This document shows positions 25,975-33,649 of a stretch of 64,000 nt of DNA, piece by piece. The DNA comes from G963556115 sp963667375. Its GTDB lineage: Bacteria > Planctomycetota > SZUA-567. Each line of letters opens with the position of its first letter. Position 1 is the first letter of the stretch. The position numbers and the translations under genes were made by a program. The stretch covers positions 3,100,001-3,164,000 of the forward strand of contig OY763323.1 of the NCBI GenBank assembly GCA_963667375.1, written 5' to 3'. A model generated the notes under the pieces. It saw only the letters and a list, made by a program, of their open reading frames with translations, was not told where the DNA came from and searched no databases.

Positions 25975-27192
25975 TTACTCAGTTTTACCGATTGAAAACG
26001 GTTTGGCGCCGGCAATAAATGGAGATTGCAGTATCCCCTGCGGACGACTCCAGACACTCATACGATCCCTGATACCACGCCATAATTCATAAGGAGTCAT
26101 TTCAGAACCGGAATTCTTAATCTCATCCGCGAAAAATTCTGCGAAGTTGGTAATATCTCCAGCACCAGAGTTCATTGAACGGTCCCAGCGTGCTGCCGAC
26201 AGCATGACGGTAGCCTCCGGTACGGCACGGCCAACATCTGCAGCAATATCCTCCCAGATTTTCAGAGAACTCTTCTCATTATTGGCATCAATTACCACCA
26301 GCAGATTTTTACACTGACTTTTCGCGGTAAACGCTGCCACAAGTTCTTTTAAAGATAGCCCAGATTCCGGAAGATAAAGCTCTAAATCTATACTGTCAGC
26401 GCCTAACTTCTGTGGATTGGCATCACCGGAAAAATAGAGAACCGCGGTATCCTCTGCGCTGCATGAAGCTGCAAGTTTCTCAATTCCAGCCAGTACGGCA
26501 TCCTTGGTGGCTGTGTTTCCAAGCAGATCAGTTACGCTAACGTATTTGGCCTCATTAAAGGCGGCGGAGACAACCTGAGCACTCTTCTGAGCAGCCGGCA
26601 GTTCCTTCAGAACCATTGTGGAATAATCAACTCCGATAACCAGAGCATTTTTCTTTCCTTCAGGATTCAGACATTCAGCCGCCGAAGATTTTCCTAAAGC
26701 CCGCTCAACCTCTTCTGTAACCTGAGAATGGAATTTACCCCTGCCGAACCAGCTCAACACACCCTCCTTATCTATAACAGCGACATACGGATATTTATTT
26801 ATCGTACCAATATACTGATTCATAAACGAACGCGTGGTATCCTGAAAAATAGGATAATCTCCAACCCGTTTCTGAAGATACTCTTCAATCTTGTCACTGG
26901 TATATTCAGTTATGCCAATAACCGACAGCTCATCTTTATTCTGAAGCAAAAGGCGGTACAAATGTGGTGCAAATTTATCACAACTGCCGCAGCCCGGTTT
27001 CATGAAATAGAGCAGCGTTGCCTTCTTTCCAAGATTCTCAGCGATACTGGTCGCAGTCCCCCCGAACCAGCTTCCAGATTCAGGGAAATCAACCGCCTTA
27101 TCACCGATATTTAGCTCACCGGCCTGGACGTTTCCCAAGACCGCAATAAAGAGCAGCATTAATAAATTTATATAAATAATATTTCTTTTCAT
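25975..27192 (-). CDS. secreted fusion of thioredoxin-like domain and degenerate caspase-like (C14) domain
   Basis: Protein of 405 residues. Residues 1-24 are a signal peptide. Residues about 26-165 form a TlpA/AhpC-like thioredoxin fold with C68-G-S-C71 and the cis-proline P135 (NKYPYVAVID). Residues about 180-405 follow the caspase/metacaspase outline: NALVIGVDYS, LPAAQKSAQVVSAAF, VTDLLGNTATKDAVLAGIEKL, VLYFSGD and LLVVIDAN, then VMLSAARWD and QSPFIAGAKPF. The catalytic His of SGHG is Asp (D257) and the Cys of DxC is Asn (N304), so it should lack protease activity. Probably periplasmic. The redox domain looks active. Single gene with its own terminator; partners unknown. Confidence 0.7.
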   Translation of the reverse strand: MKRNIIYINLLMLLFIAVLGNVQAGELNIGDKAVDFPESGSWFGGTATSIAENLGKKATLLYFMKPGCGSCDKFAPHLYRLLLQNKDELSVIGITEYTSDKIEEYLQKRVGDYPIFQDTTRSFMNQYIGTINKYPYVAVIDKEGVLSWFGRGKFHSQVTEEVERALGKSSAAECLNPEGKKNALVIGVDYSTMVLKELPAAQKSAQVVSAAFNEAKYVSVTDLLGNTATKDAVLAGIEKLAASCSAEDTAVLYFSGDANPQKLGADSIDLELYLPESGLSLKELVAAFTAKSQCKNLLVVIDANNEKSSLKIWEDIAADVGRAVPEATVMLSAARWDRSMNSGAGDITNFAEFFADEIKNSGSEMTPYELWRGIRDRMSVWSRPQGILQSPFIAGAKPFSIGKTE

Positions 27193-27275
27193 AGGTTCTA
27201 TCCTTAATTACCAGTTAAATAATAACTCAACTTTAATGGAAAACAAGCACATGTCAAGACATAACCCTACTTGTT

Positions 27276-28106
27276 TCACACATACTCAACCCTGAGGAAT
27301 GACCCCAGCTTGAGCGAATTTCCTTTTCCGGGTATTGACATCTCACCCGAATTATAGAGGCCGTCAAGTAATTCAGGGGCATGCTTTCTCACAAAGTTCA
27401 GCTGCTCAGACTCATTCCAGCCGGTATTATGCGATGTAAGAAGCATAAAAGCTGGAGCTGCGGATAAAAGACCGGCCGCTAGTTCAAGCAGCTGCGGCAT
27501 ATCCTTCTCGAATTTCCAGATAAGCTTCTTCATTCTACCAAATGCTGGCGGATCAAGAATTATAACGTCATATTTATTGCCCCGCTTTGCCTCCCGCTCC
27601 ATAAACTTCAAGGCATCCTCGGTTATCCAGCGAATAGCGGTATCGCTGCACCCTGATAACTCTGCATTTAACTTTGCCCGGGTATTTGCACTCCTTGCCG
27701 CATCTAAATGACAGACATCTGCGCCGGCTAAAGCCGCAGCGATACTGGAACCACCGGTATGTGCAAAGCAGTTGAGGACTTTAAGTTTCCGGCCTGAACC
27801 TGAGATCTTGCGGTAAATCCAGTCCCAGTTCTGCCGCTGCTCTGGAAAGACCCCCAGCTGGCCTCCTGCAGCCAGTTCAAGTTTGAAGACAACCTTCTCA
27901 AGTTTTATTGACCAGTCAGAAGAGACACTCCCGCTCCAGAGCTTTTTCTCCTCATCATAATAAACATCGGCCGATTCCCAGATGTCCCGCGGGATCCGTT
28001 TGGCACTCGTAATCATCGGTGCCGGACGATTGCAGAGAACTCCGCCAAAGCGCTCCAGCCGTCTTCCTGCGCCACAGTCTATCAGTTCATAATCGGTATT
28101 CAGCAA
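27276..28106 (-). CDS. class I SAM-dependent methyltransferase, RlmI-like
   Basis: Methyltransferase of 276 residues resembling the catalytic part of RlmI/RlmK-type 23S rRNA methyltransferases (COG1092) but without an N-terminal PUA domain. Motifs: FPEQRQNWDWIYRKI before the SAM domain, motif I VLNCFAHTGGSSIAAALAGADVCHLD, and the catalytic IILDPPAFGR. The DPP motif and the pre-SAM segment fit modification of a nitrogen or cytosine C5 in RNA; the target is not identifiable. Alone on the minus strand. Confidence 0.8.
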   Translation of the reverse strand: MLNTDYELIDCGAGRRLERFGGVLCNRPAPMITSAKRIPRDIWESADVYYDEEKKLWSGSVSSDWSIKLEKVVFKLELAAGGQLGVFPEQRQNWDWIYRKISGSGRKLKVLNCFAHTGGSSIAAALAGADVCHLDAARSANTRAKLNAELSGCSDTAIRWITEDALKFMEREAKRGNKYDVIILDPPAFGRMKKLIWKFEKDMPQLLELAAGLLSAAPAFMLLTSHNTGWNESEQLNFVRKHAPELLDGLYNSGEMSIPGKGNSLKLGSFLRVEYV

Positions 28107-28133
28107 TTTATACCCTTTTCAGTCTATAAAAAA

Positions 28134-28163
28134 ATACGGTTATCTCAATTGAGATAACCGTAT
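28134..28163 (-). terminator. intrinsic terminator after the transposase remnant
   Basis: Perfect 30-base palindrome with 15-base arms (ATACGGTTATCTCAA and its complement), followed on the minus strand by six T. It lies downstream of the 28271-28708 frame and upstream of the methyltransferase. Confidence 0.8.
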
Positions 28164-28270
28164 AAATTCTATTCATCATCAGTTTTATTGCAAAAGGATA
28201 ACTTTATTTTCCTTCAATACACATGCCCAATGTCTATTCAGGATTGGTTATGCAAAATACCCCTGTGATA

Positions 28271-28708
28271 TCAGTCTATTTTCATCTCTGCAACGACCCA
28301 GTCATGGAGGGTTGTTGGCGGTACATGTACATGATATTTTTGACGCATACGCTGTGTCGCTTTTTCCAGGGTCATTTCCTGTTTTACCACCAAGTCAACC
28401 GCTGTTCGACGTACACGGTTGGTAAAACGTCCGGATGGCTGAGCCAGATGATCCATAGGAAGAGAAAAATGCTTTCGGCAGTTCACACAGTAATGCTTCG
28501 AATATGTCACTTCAAGAATCGTTGGCGCACTGATCCCTACTTCTCTCAATCTCCGATGACCAATTGAATGTCTTTTACTGACAGTTCCGCAACGTGGACA
28601 TGGAGCAGTCTTTCGTGAAAGATTAATTTTCCTGATCTTGGTACCGCGTGGGACGACACTATTATTGGGCACTTTGTTCTCCTTAACATACTTTTCCAGT
28701 TTAGACAC
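28271..28708 (-). pseudogene. N-terminal fragment of an ISL3-type transposase
   Basis: Frame of 145 residues. It has a zinc-binding part (CPRCGTVSKRH ... YCVNCRKHF, four Cys) and a helix-turn-helix region (MTLEKATQRMRQKYHVHVPPTTLHDW), matching the zf-ISL3 plus HTH head of ISL3-family transposases, which are normally about 400 residues with a DDE domain. The DDE part is absent: the frame stops and the following 70 bases hold stops in the frames I read. I see no clear terminal inverted repeats. It could be a decayed insertion sequence or a surviving small DNA-binding protein, as it has an intact frame and terminator. Confidence 0.6.
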
Positions 28709-28942
28709 AGAATCAGATTGAACTGCGTGTTGTTGAATATTTTCTTATACTTTGCTATCGTCAAATATTTCTACACAAATTAGCTTTTTTACGATTCTGA
28801 ATATTTTTTTTTATTTTTTTACGAAGGATTAAGGATTAGCATTTTTGCCCTTACCGCCACTTTCTTTTAGATTTTAATTCGAAATCAAGCCCTCATTTCG
28901 TATAATACACTTGTTACAGCTCTTGGTTAATACGGTCAGATT

Positions 28943-29182
28943 ATGGAAAACAGCGATATTTCACAGTACATGAATCTTAGTCATAACGAAATTCTGGAGA
29001 AATTTCCGGAAATTTCTCTGATCAAAGAGTACTCGAATCTTATTATTGATTTTTATACCGGCAGGATTTCGGAATTTGTTTTCATCGAATCTCTACAGAA
29101 ACATGGCATAGCGCCAGTTACTGTCAATACTCTGATATTATCTCTAAAGCAGCAACAGCACATTAACAGCAATTCCAATTAG
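28943..29182 (+). CDS. small hypothetical protein
   Basis: Protein of 79 residues with no recognised domain, no signal peptide and no membrane segment. It appears helical (LSHNEILEKFPEISLIKEYSNLIIDFY) with a Gln-rich end. A TATAAT at 28901-28906 may be its -10 box, though the -35 is poor. Seventeen bases upstream of the CPBP protease gene on the same strand, so probably cotranscribed. The ribosome-binding site is weak. Confidence 0.5.
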   Translation: MENSDISQYMNLSHNEILEKFPEISLIKEYSNLIIDFYTGRISEFVFIESLQKHGIAPVTVNTLILSLKQQQHINSNSN

Positions 29183-29199
29183 TAAGGTTATAACGCATT

Positions 29200-30021
29200 A
29201 TGGAAGAGGGATTTTCAAAACCGGCAAGCTCACCTTTTGTCGCCTATATTGACTGCAGTCGCCGCCCTATAGCCTGCCTGTATTTTATACTGCCTTTTCT
29301 GATCATCTATCATGGCGGGGTCTGGATTTTAAAATCGCTGGAACGTCCGGTAGCAAATGGCGCCGACATAATGCTCGGCAAAATTATCAACATATTCTAT
29401 TATGGAAGTGTCTGGCTTTACTCGCAGATCTTTCCTGGAAGTGAAATCTCAGAAAGCTCTATTCTCTGGGTAATCAAAATCATGGGATCGTTCTTCAGTC
29501 TGCTTTTTATTATATTTATTCTCCTGCTCCAGCAGCACCTAAGTAATACTTCATGGAAAATAAATAAGAGCACTATTCTGTATATGTATATAGAAAGCCT
29601 TATTTGTGCCATACCACCTTTTATTCTGGTATGGATTGTAAATAAAATTATCATGCTCAGTACCGGTTACAGCTCTGTGAACGACTGGATAAATGGCATT
29701 GTTTTATCTGTAGGAGCGGGTGTATATGAAGAGTTTCTGTTCCGGATGATAATAATGTCGGTGCTATTTCTCACCCTGCCAAATCTTTTACGTGTCAAAG
29801 ACCGCAGCCTGTATATTATAGTAATGCTGCTGCAGGCAATCATCTTTGCGGTTTTTCACTATCTGCCATGGTCAAAAGAGACCTTCTATCTCCCGGTATT
29901 CACCTTCAGGATTGTCGCCGGACTGTATTTTGGCTACATTTATCAGGAAAGAGGCTTCGGCATCGCCGCCGGCAGCCATGTATTTTATGATATCATCGCA
30001 GAAACAATAAATGACATTTAA
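29200..30021 (+). CDS. CPBP-family intramembrane metalloprotease (CAAX/Abi type)
   Basis: Integral membrane protein of 273 residues with about seven to eight hydrophobic segments. The three family motifs are present near the C-terminus: EExxxR as YEEFLFR, FxxxH as FAVFHY, and a final HxxxD as SHVFYD (Asn in many members). These residues form the zinc-type active site of Rce1-like enzymes. Bacterial CPBP proteins act in peptide maturation, bacteriocin immunity or membrane-protein cleavage; no bacteriocin gene is nearby. Ends 11 bases from convergent ribD. Confidence 0.85.
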   Translation: MEEGFSKPASSPFVAYIDCSRRPIACLYFILPFLIIYHGGVWILKSLERPVANGADIMLGKIINIFYYGSVWLYSQIFPGSEISESSILWVIKIMGSFFSLLFIIFILLLQQHLSNTSWKINKSTILYMYIESLICAIPPFILVWIVNKIIMLSTGYSSVNDWINGIVLSVGAGVYEEFLFRMIIMSVLFLTLPNLLRVKDRSLYIIVMLLQAIIFAVFHYLPWSKETFYLPVFTFRIVAGLYFGYIYQERGFGIAAGSHVFYDIIAETINDI

Positions 30022-30032
30022 TCCGAGGAAGC

Positions 30033-31133
30033 CTAGAGCGCCAGACTCTTCTCTGTCCAACCGGAACAGACCGCATCCCCTCCGAGTATACGGCATTCAA
30101 AATCCTGCAGTTCTACAGCTTCACACATCTGATCCGGCGCGGTCCCAGATGTCGGAGATAACCCGCTGCCTCCGAGCATCTTTGGAGCGACAAAAGCAAC
30201 CACCCTGTCTACAAGCTCCTGACGAACAAGCGAACCGGCAATACCGCTGCCGCCTTCACAGATAATACTGCGTACCCCAAAAATTTCACCAAGACTTCTC
30301 AGTGCCGCCGCTAAATCAATATGCCCAGATTTTTCAGGTACAGTCAGAATCTCAGCACCCGCTCTCTGCAGCGCCTGCTTTCTTTCTGCCGCAGCCCGCT
30401 CTCCAGCTAAAAGAATAACCTTTCCACCGACGGTTTTAAAGACCTCCGCGTCCACCGGGGTGACCAGAGACGTATCGGCTATAACCCGGTACGGCTGAGC
30501 CTGAGTATAATCACGCACATTCAACCGCGGATTATCCTTGAGCATAGTTCCAGACCCGACGAGCACCGCATCCGACTGGCTTCTCAGCAGCTGTACTGAT
30601 TCCCGGCTTTCAGTCGAAGAAATCCATTTCGAATCACCGGAAGCAGTAGCAATACAACCGTCAAGTGTCATTGCATACTTTAGTGTAACATGCGGCAACC
30701 CTTTACGGATATATTTGATAAATCCATGCATCAATTTAACGGTCTCTGCCGCCAGTAACCCAATCTCAACTTCAATTCCTGCAGCACGCATAACCTCGGC
30801 CCCGCTGCCGCTTACCGGATCAGGATCATCAAGTGAAACAACTACCCTTTTCACTCCGGCATTAATCAATGCCTGTGTGCAAGGAGGTGTCTTTCCATAA
30901 TGATTACACGGCATCAGAGTCACGAATGCTGTTGCCCCCTTGGCAGTTATACCTGCCTGAGTAAGAGCATTCACCTCCGCATGTGCCTCACCATAACGCT
31001 GGTGCCACCCCTCACCAACGATTCTTTGCTCCGCATCCACAATTATGCAGCCGACAGGTGGATTGGGACTAACCCAGCCAAGCCCTTTCTGCGCCTGCTC
31101 CAGTGCCAATAGCATATAATCACGATCCGTCAT
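30033..31133 (-). CDS. ribD: RibD, riboflavin deaminase/reductase
   Basis: Bifunctional enzyme of 366 residues performing the second and third steps of riboflavin synthesis. N-terminal deaminase domain (1-145): GWVSPNPPVGCIIV, the zinc His in HAEVNAL and PCNHYGKTPPC. C-terminal reductase domain (about 150-366): VTLKYAMTLDGCIA, SESRE-like SSTESRE, VGSGTMLKDNPRLNVR and a CEGGSGIAGSLV NADPH loop. Full length. No other rib genes adjoin it. Its gene starts 126 bases before the stop of the DUF134 gene on the same strand, separated by a terminator. Confidence 0.94.
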   Translation of the reverse strand: MTDRDYMLLALEQAQKGLGWVSPNPPVGCIIVDAEQRIVGEGWHQRYGEAHAEVNALTQAGITAKGATAFVTLMPCNHYGKTPPCTQALINAGVKRVVVSLDDPDPVSGSGAEVMRAAGIEVEIGLLAAETVKLMHGFIKYIRKGLPHVTLKYAMTLDGCIATASGDSKWISSTESRESVQLLRSQSDAVLVGSGTMLKDNPRLNVRDYTQAQPYRVIADTSLVTPVDAEVFKTVGGKVILLAGERAAAERKQALQRAGAEILTVPEKSGHIDLAAALRSLGEIFGVRSIICEGGSGIAGSLVRQELVDRVVAFVAPKMLGGSGLSPTSGTAPDQMCEAVELQDFECRILGGDAVCSGWTEKSLAL

Positions 31134-31211
31134 CAGTCACTCTCCACAAGACAAATAAATTTTATAAATTACTAATATAATAACGCTCCCCCGTTAACAC
31201 GCAATAAAAAA

Positions 31212-31235
31212 AGGAGCTCAATTCCATGAGCTCCT
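31212..31235 (-). terminator. terminator of the DUF134 gene
   Basis: Stem AGGAGCTCA / TGAGCTCCT (31212-31220, 31227-31235), six-base loop, followed on the minus strand by seven T. Confidence 0.88.
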
Positions 31236-31259
31236 CAAAATATTATCATTGAAAACCGG

Positions 31260-31658
31260 TTATTCATCAGATTCTTTGGCATCAGCTTCATTTTCCTCTG
31301 CCTCATTTTCAGCTTTTTTACGATAAATACAATGCTCTGCATTTTCACAGCCGTCATCGCCACCTTCACAGAAAGAGACATTTCCACCCTCGACACTTAT
31401 TGGTTTGCCATTAATAATAGCATCAGTAACCTTCCTTCTGGCATCGGTCAGAATTCTGCCAAAAGTAGCACGTGAGGTATTCATTCTTTTAGCGCCGTCC
31501 TCCTGATACAACCCTTCAAGATTGGCTAATCTCATGGCCTCAAGTTCATCCAATCTCAATTCCACAATCTCAGTCTTCTTAATCGGTACACCAGCTGGCT
31601 TGAAGAGAGTGAAAGTAGGAGTGAAACATACTCTTCTTTTCTTGTGTGGTCTTGACAT
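31260..31658 (-). CDS. DUF134 (UPF0251) helix-turn-helix protein
   Basis: DNA-binding protein of 132 residues. MSRPHKKRRVCFTP at the start, VELRLDELEAMRLANLEGLYQEDGAKRMNTSRATFGRIL (sigma-70 region-4-like helix-turn-helix) and ARRKVTDAIINGKPISVEGG are hallmark DUF134 segments. A Cys-rich tail (CEGGDDGCENAEHC) could bind a metal or iron-sulfur cluster, as in relatives that accompany dinitrogenase-cofactor-like proteins; no such neighbour here. An acidic end follows. Target genes unknown. Confidence 0.88.
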   Translation of the reverse strand: MSRPHKKRRVCFTPTFTLFKPAGVPIKKTEIVELRLDELEAMRLANLEGLYQEDGAKRMNTSRATFGRILTDARRKVTDAIINGKPISVEGGNVSFCEGGDDGCENAEHCIYRKKAENEAEENEADAKESDE

Positions 31659-32107
31659 GTCATGTTCTCCATTCTATTTGAATAAATTTTATTATTGCCG
31701 CACACAACCCCAAAAAAATGCTGTAAACATTTTCATAATGGGTATAATACAATAAAAAAACCTTAAATATTGAAGCGAAACTCATTAACAAATGAGCAAA
31801 TACAGAACTGAAAAATACTAAAATGGCTGCCCGAATCCAAATTCAGGAGGCAAAAATGAATATAATCCTAAATAGAAAGATCTTCCGACTGTAAAAAAAT
31901 CAACTCATTATCTCAAAAATCAGCCAGAAAAACTTATAAGAAAAAAATAATTTCTTTACTCAAATTTAATTTAGTATACTATATATTTCAAGTTTAGTCA
32001 ATATTATATAAAAAATTATCAAACAAAAGTCACAAATGTTTTAAACACATATGATTAAAAATTTATAACTTTTTTAAGAACTCAAAATACAACGGTTCTG
32101 ACCCAAT
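31659..32107. other. AT-rich intergenic region
   Basis: A gap of 449 bases between divergent genes. It is strongly AT-rich. The only candidate feature is a tiny frame with an ideal ribosome-binding site (separate entry). No hairpin terminator or RNA gene was recognised. Confidence 0.6.
31856..31894 (+). CDS. possible 12-codon small protein or leader peptide
   Basis: AGGAGG stands five bases before ATG at 31856, which opens a 12-codon frame (MNIILNRKIFRL) ending in TAA. The same frame extends upstream to an ATG at 31823, giving 23 residues. It is too short for statistical support; only the unusually perfect ribosome-binding site in an otherwise empty region makes it worth listing. Confidence 0.25.
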   Translation: MNIILNRKIFRL

Positions 32108-32881
32108 ATGCCCAAAACTAAAATCACAAAACATATACACCCAACTATTTTACAATATATTAACAGTGTGCCGATTGCAAAAGATTATGATCGTTTTTTT
32201 AAAAACAGTGCACTCTTTCAATATGATTGCGAGTTCATTCACAGCCAGGTTACGCCCCCCGGCAGAGTCCTGGATCTTGGATGCGGTACCGGTCGCCACC
32301 TGCTCTTTCTAGAGAGCCTGGGATTTGAAACCTGCGGCATTGATCTCAGCAATCATTTTTTAGCTGCGGCCAAGCAAAAACTACTATCATTTGGCTGTAA
32401 AAATCCCTGTCTTATCCATGGCGACATTATGCACCTGCCACTGAACAAAAAAAACAATTTTGACTGCATCCTGCTGATGTTCAGCGTACTCGGTCTAATT
32501 CAAGGTTCAGAAAATCGTGCTGCGATTTTATCATCACTACATCCGCATATGCATAAAGACAGCAAACTTATCCTGCATGTACATAATTATGAATTTCGCT
32601 ACTCGGTTCTTGTACGCAAATATCGGCAGCTCAAAGCCAAGCTTACGAATAGCGAGCTCAAGGAGAAAGGTGATAAAATAGTTTATAATTACCGTGGTAT
32701 ACAAGATATCTATATCCATTCCTTTACCCTGAAGGAGATAACAGAGCTACTGAAACAGACCGGGTTTCATATAAATGCCCTTCTTGGACTTAATGCCCGC
32801 AGAGACGGAGCTTGCCGCGGCAATATCCGTAATTCTGCAAATGGCTTCCTGATATCAGCGTCACCTGCAGAAAATTTCTAA
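32108..32881 (+). CDS. class I SAM-dependent methyltransferase
   Basis: Protein of 257 residues with a Methyltransf_25/11 fold. Motif I is VLDLGCGTGRHLLFLESLGFETCGIDLS at about residues 54-81; post-I acidic residue in GID; motif II/III FDCILLMFSVLGLI. The remainder (HMHKDSKLILHVHNYEF) matches the Rossmann strand order. Acceptor not identifiable; the divergent C-terminal half suggests a small molecule or lipid. No clear ribosome-binding site. Isolated gene between AT-rich gaps. Confidence 0.82.
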   Translation: MPKTKITKHIHPTILQYINSVPIAKDYDRFFKNSALFQYDCEFIHSQVTPPGRVLDLGCGTGRHLLFLESLGFETCGIDLSNHFLAAAKQKLLSFGCKNPCLIHGDIMHLPLNKKNNFDCILLMFSVLGLIQGSENRAAILSSLHPHMHKDSKLILHVHNYEFRYSVLVRKYRQLKAKLTNSELKEKGDKIVYNYRGIQDIYIHSFTLKEITELLKQTGFHINALLGLNARRDGACRGNIRNSANGFLISASPAENF

Positions 32882-32920
32882 AGAAAAAACCATAAAGGAC
32901 ATATGATCTGCGCTAAACTC

Positions 32921-32949
32921 TTGACATTATTATTATTATTTGATAATAT
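32921..32949 (+). promoter_or_regulatory. strong promoter of the second cold-shock gene
   Basis: TTGACA (32921-32926), 17-base spacer and TAATAT (32944-32949) preceded by an extended -10 TG (32941-32942). A 12-base direct repeat TATTAATGTTGT occurs at 32947-32958 and 32964-32975, over the start of transcription. Confidence 0.65.
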
Positions 32950-33028
32950 TAATGTTGTCAAATTATTAATGTTGTTCAGTTAATGATTTAAATACATTTT
33001 AATACACAATCGAGAACAGGAAAGTAAG

Positions 33029-33253
33029 ATGCCAAGTGGATCGATTAAGTGGTTCAGTCCCTCAAAAGGTTACGGATTTATAACCAGAGATACTGATGGC
33101 GAGGATATTTTTCTTCATTACTCCGGTCTTGCCAAAGGCCAGGAAAGAAGGCTCTTCCCAGGAGACAAAGTCGAATTTGAGGAAGAAGATGGAGAGAAAG
33201 GTATAAAGGCAACCGATGTACGCTGCACAGAAAAAGCTGTGCCCGAAAAATAA
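33029..33253 (+). CDS. cold-shock domain protein (second copy)
   Basis: Cold-shock protein of 74 residues: MPSGSIKWFSPSKGYGFITRD with RNP1 KGYGFI and RNP2 IFLHY. In RNP2 the usual second aromatic/His arrangement VHH is LHY. It is clearly diverged from the copy at 11201 and has a C-terminal extension (CTEKAVPEK). A textbook promoter stands 80 bases upstream. It is 49 bases before the omega-like gene, possibly cotranscribed. Confidence 0.93.
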   Translation: MPSGSIKWFSPSKGYGFITRDTDGEDIFLHYSGLAKGQERRLFPGDKVEFEEEDGEKGIKATDVRCTEKAVPEK

Positions 33254-33302
33254 CATTATTTCTTTTTCTTAAGTACCTATATAATTTTACAGGAGAATAC
33301 CA

Positions 33303-33587
33303 TTGCGGTTTTATGACTCTTTAGCTGCTATACCTCAGGATAAACTAGCTGATATGGTAGGCGGAAAATTTCATCTTACCCGACTTATATCTTTACGTTT
33401 AAAGGATGTAAAAAACGGTGCGCCACTATTTGTTGAACGCAGACCAAACGAGGCACTTCTTGCCGCTGTATGTCGCGAAATCGAAGACGGTTACATCAAT
33501 CTCGAGACTTATGAACCAGTAGCTCAGACAGATGAAGTTGATTACGATATCAGCAGTCTGCTGGGTATTGATGCAGACGACATGTAA
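33303..33587 (+). CDS. rpoZ: RNA polymerase omega subunit-like protein
   Basis: Protein of 94 residues resembling RpoZ. The segment KFHLTRLISLRLKDVKNGAPLFVERRPNEALLAAVCREIEDGYIN matches the omega pattern (f-LV-x-A-x-RAR-x-l...nkp...A-x-EI-x-g-i), though the common R-A-R core is altered (SLRLKDV). The start is TTG at 33303 with AGGAG seven bases upstream; there is no in-frame ATG. Omega aids assembly of the beta' subunit. An acidic tail follows. Confidence is moderate because the family is short and divergent. Confidence 0.7.
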   Translation: MRFYDSLAAIPQDKLADMVGGKFHLTRLISLRLKDVKNGAPLFVERRPNEALLAAVCREIEDGYINLETYEPVAQTDEVDYDISSLLGIDADDM

Positions 33588-33616
33588 ACATAAAGATACG
33601 AACTTTTTGTTTTTTT

Positions 33617-33647
33617 AAGTCCTGATAGCAGCTAACTATCAGGACTT
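33617..33647 (+). terminator. terminator between the omega-like gene and the NFACT-R gene
   Basis: Twelve-pair stem AAGTCCTGATAG / CTATCAGGACTT with a seven-base loop. The following plus-strand tract TATTATTTC is T-rich; the minus-strand side is A-rich, so it mainly serves the plus strand. Confidence 0.65.
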
Positions 33648-33649
33648 TA

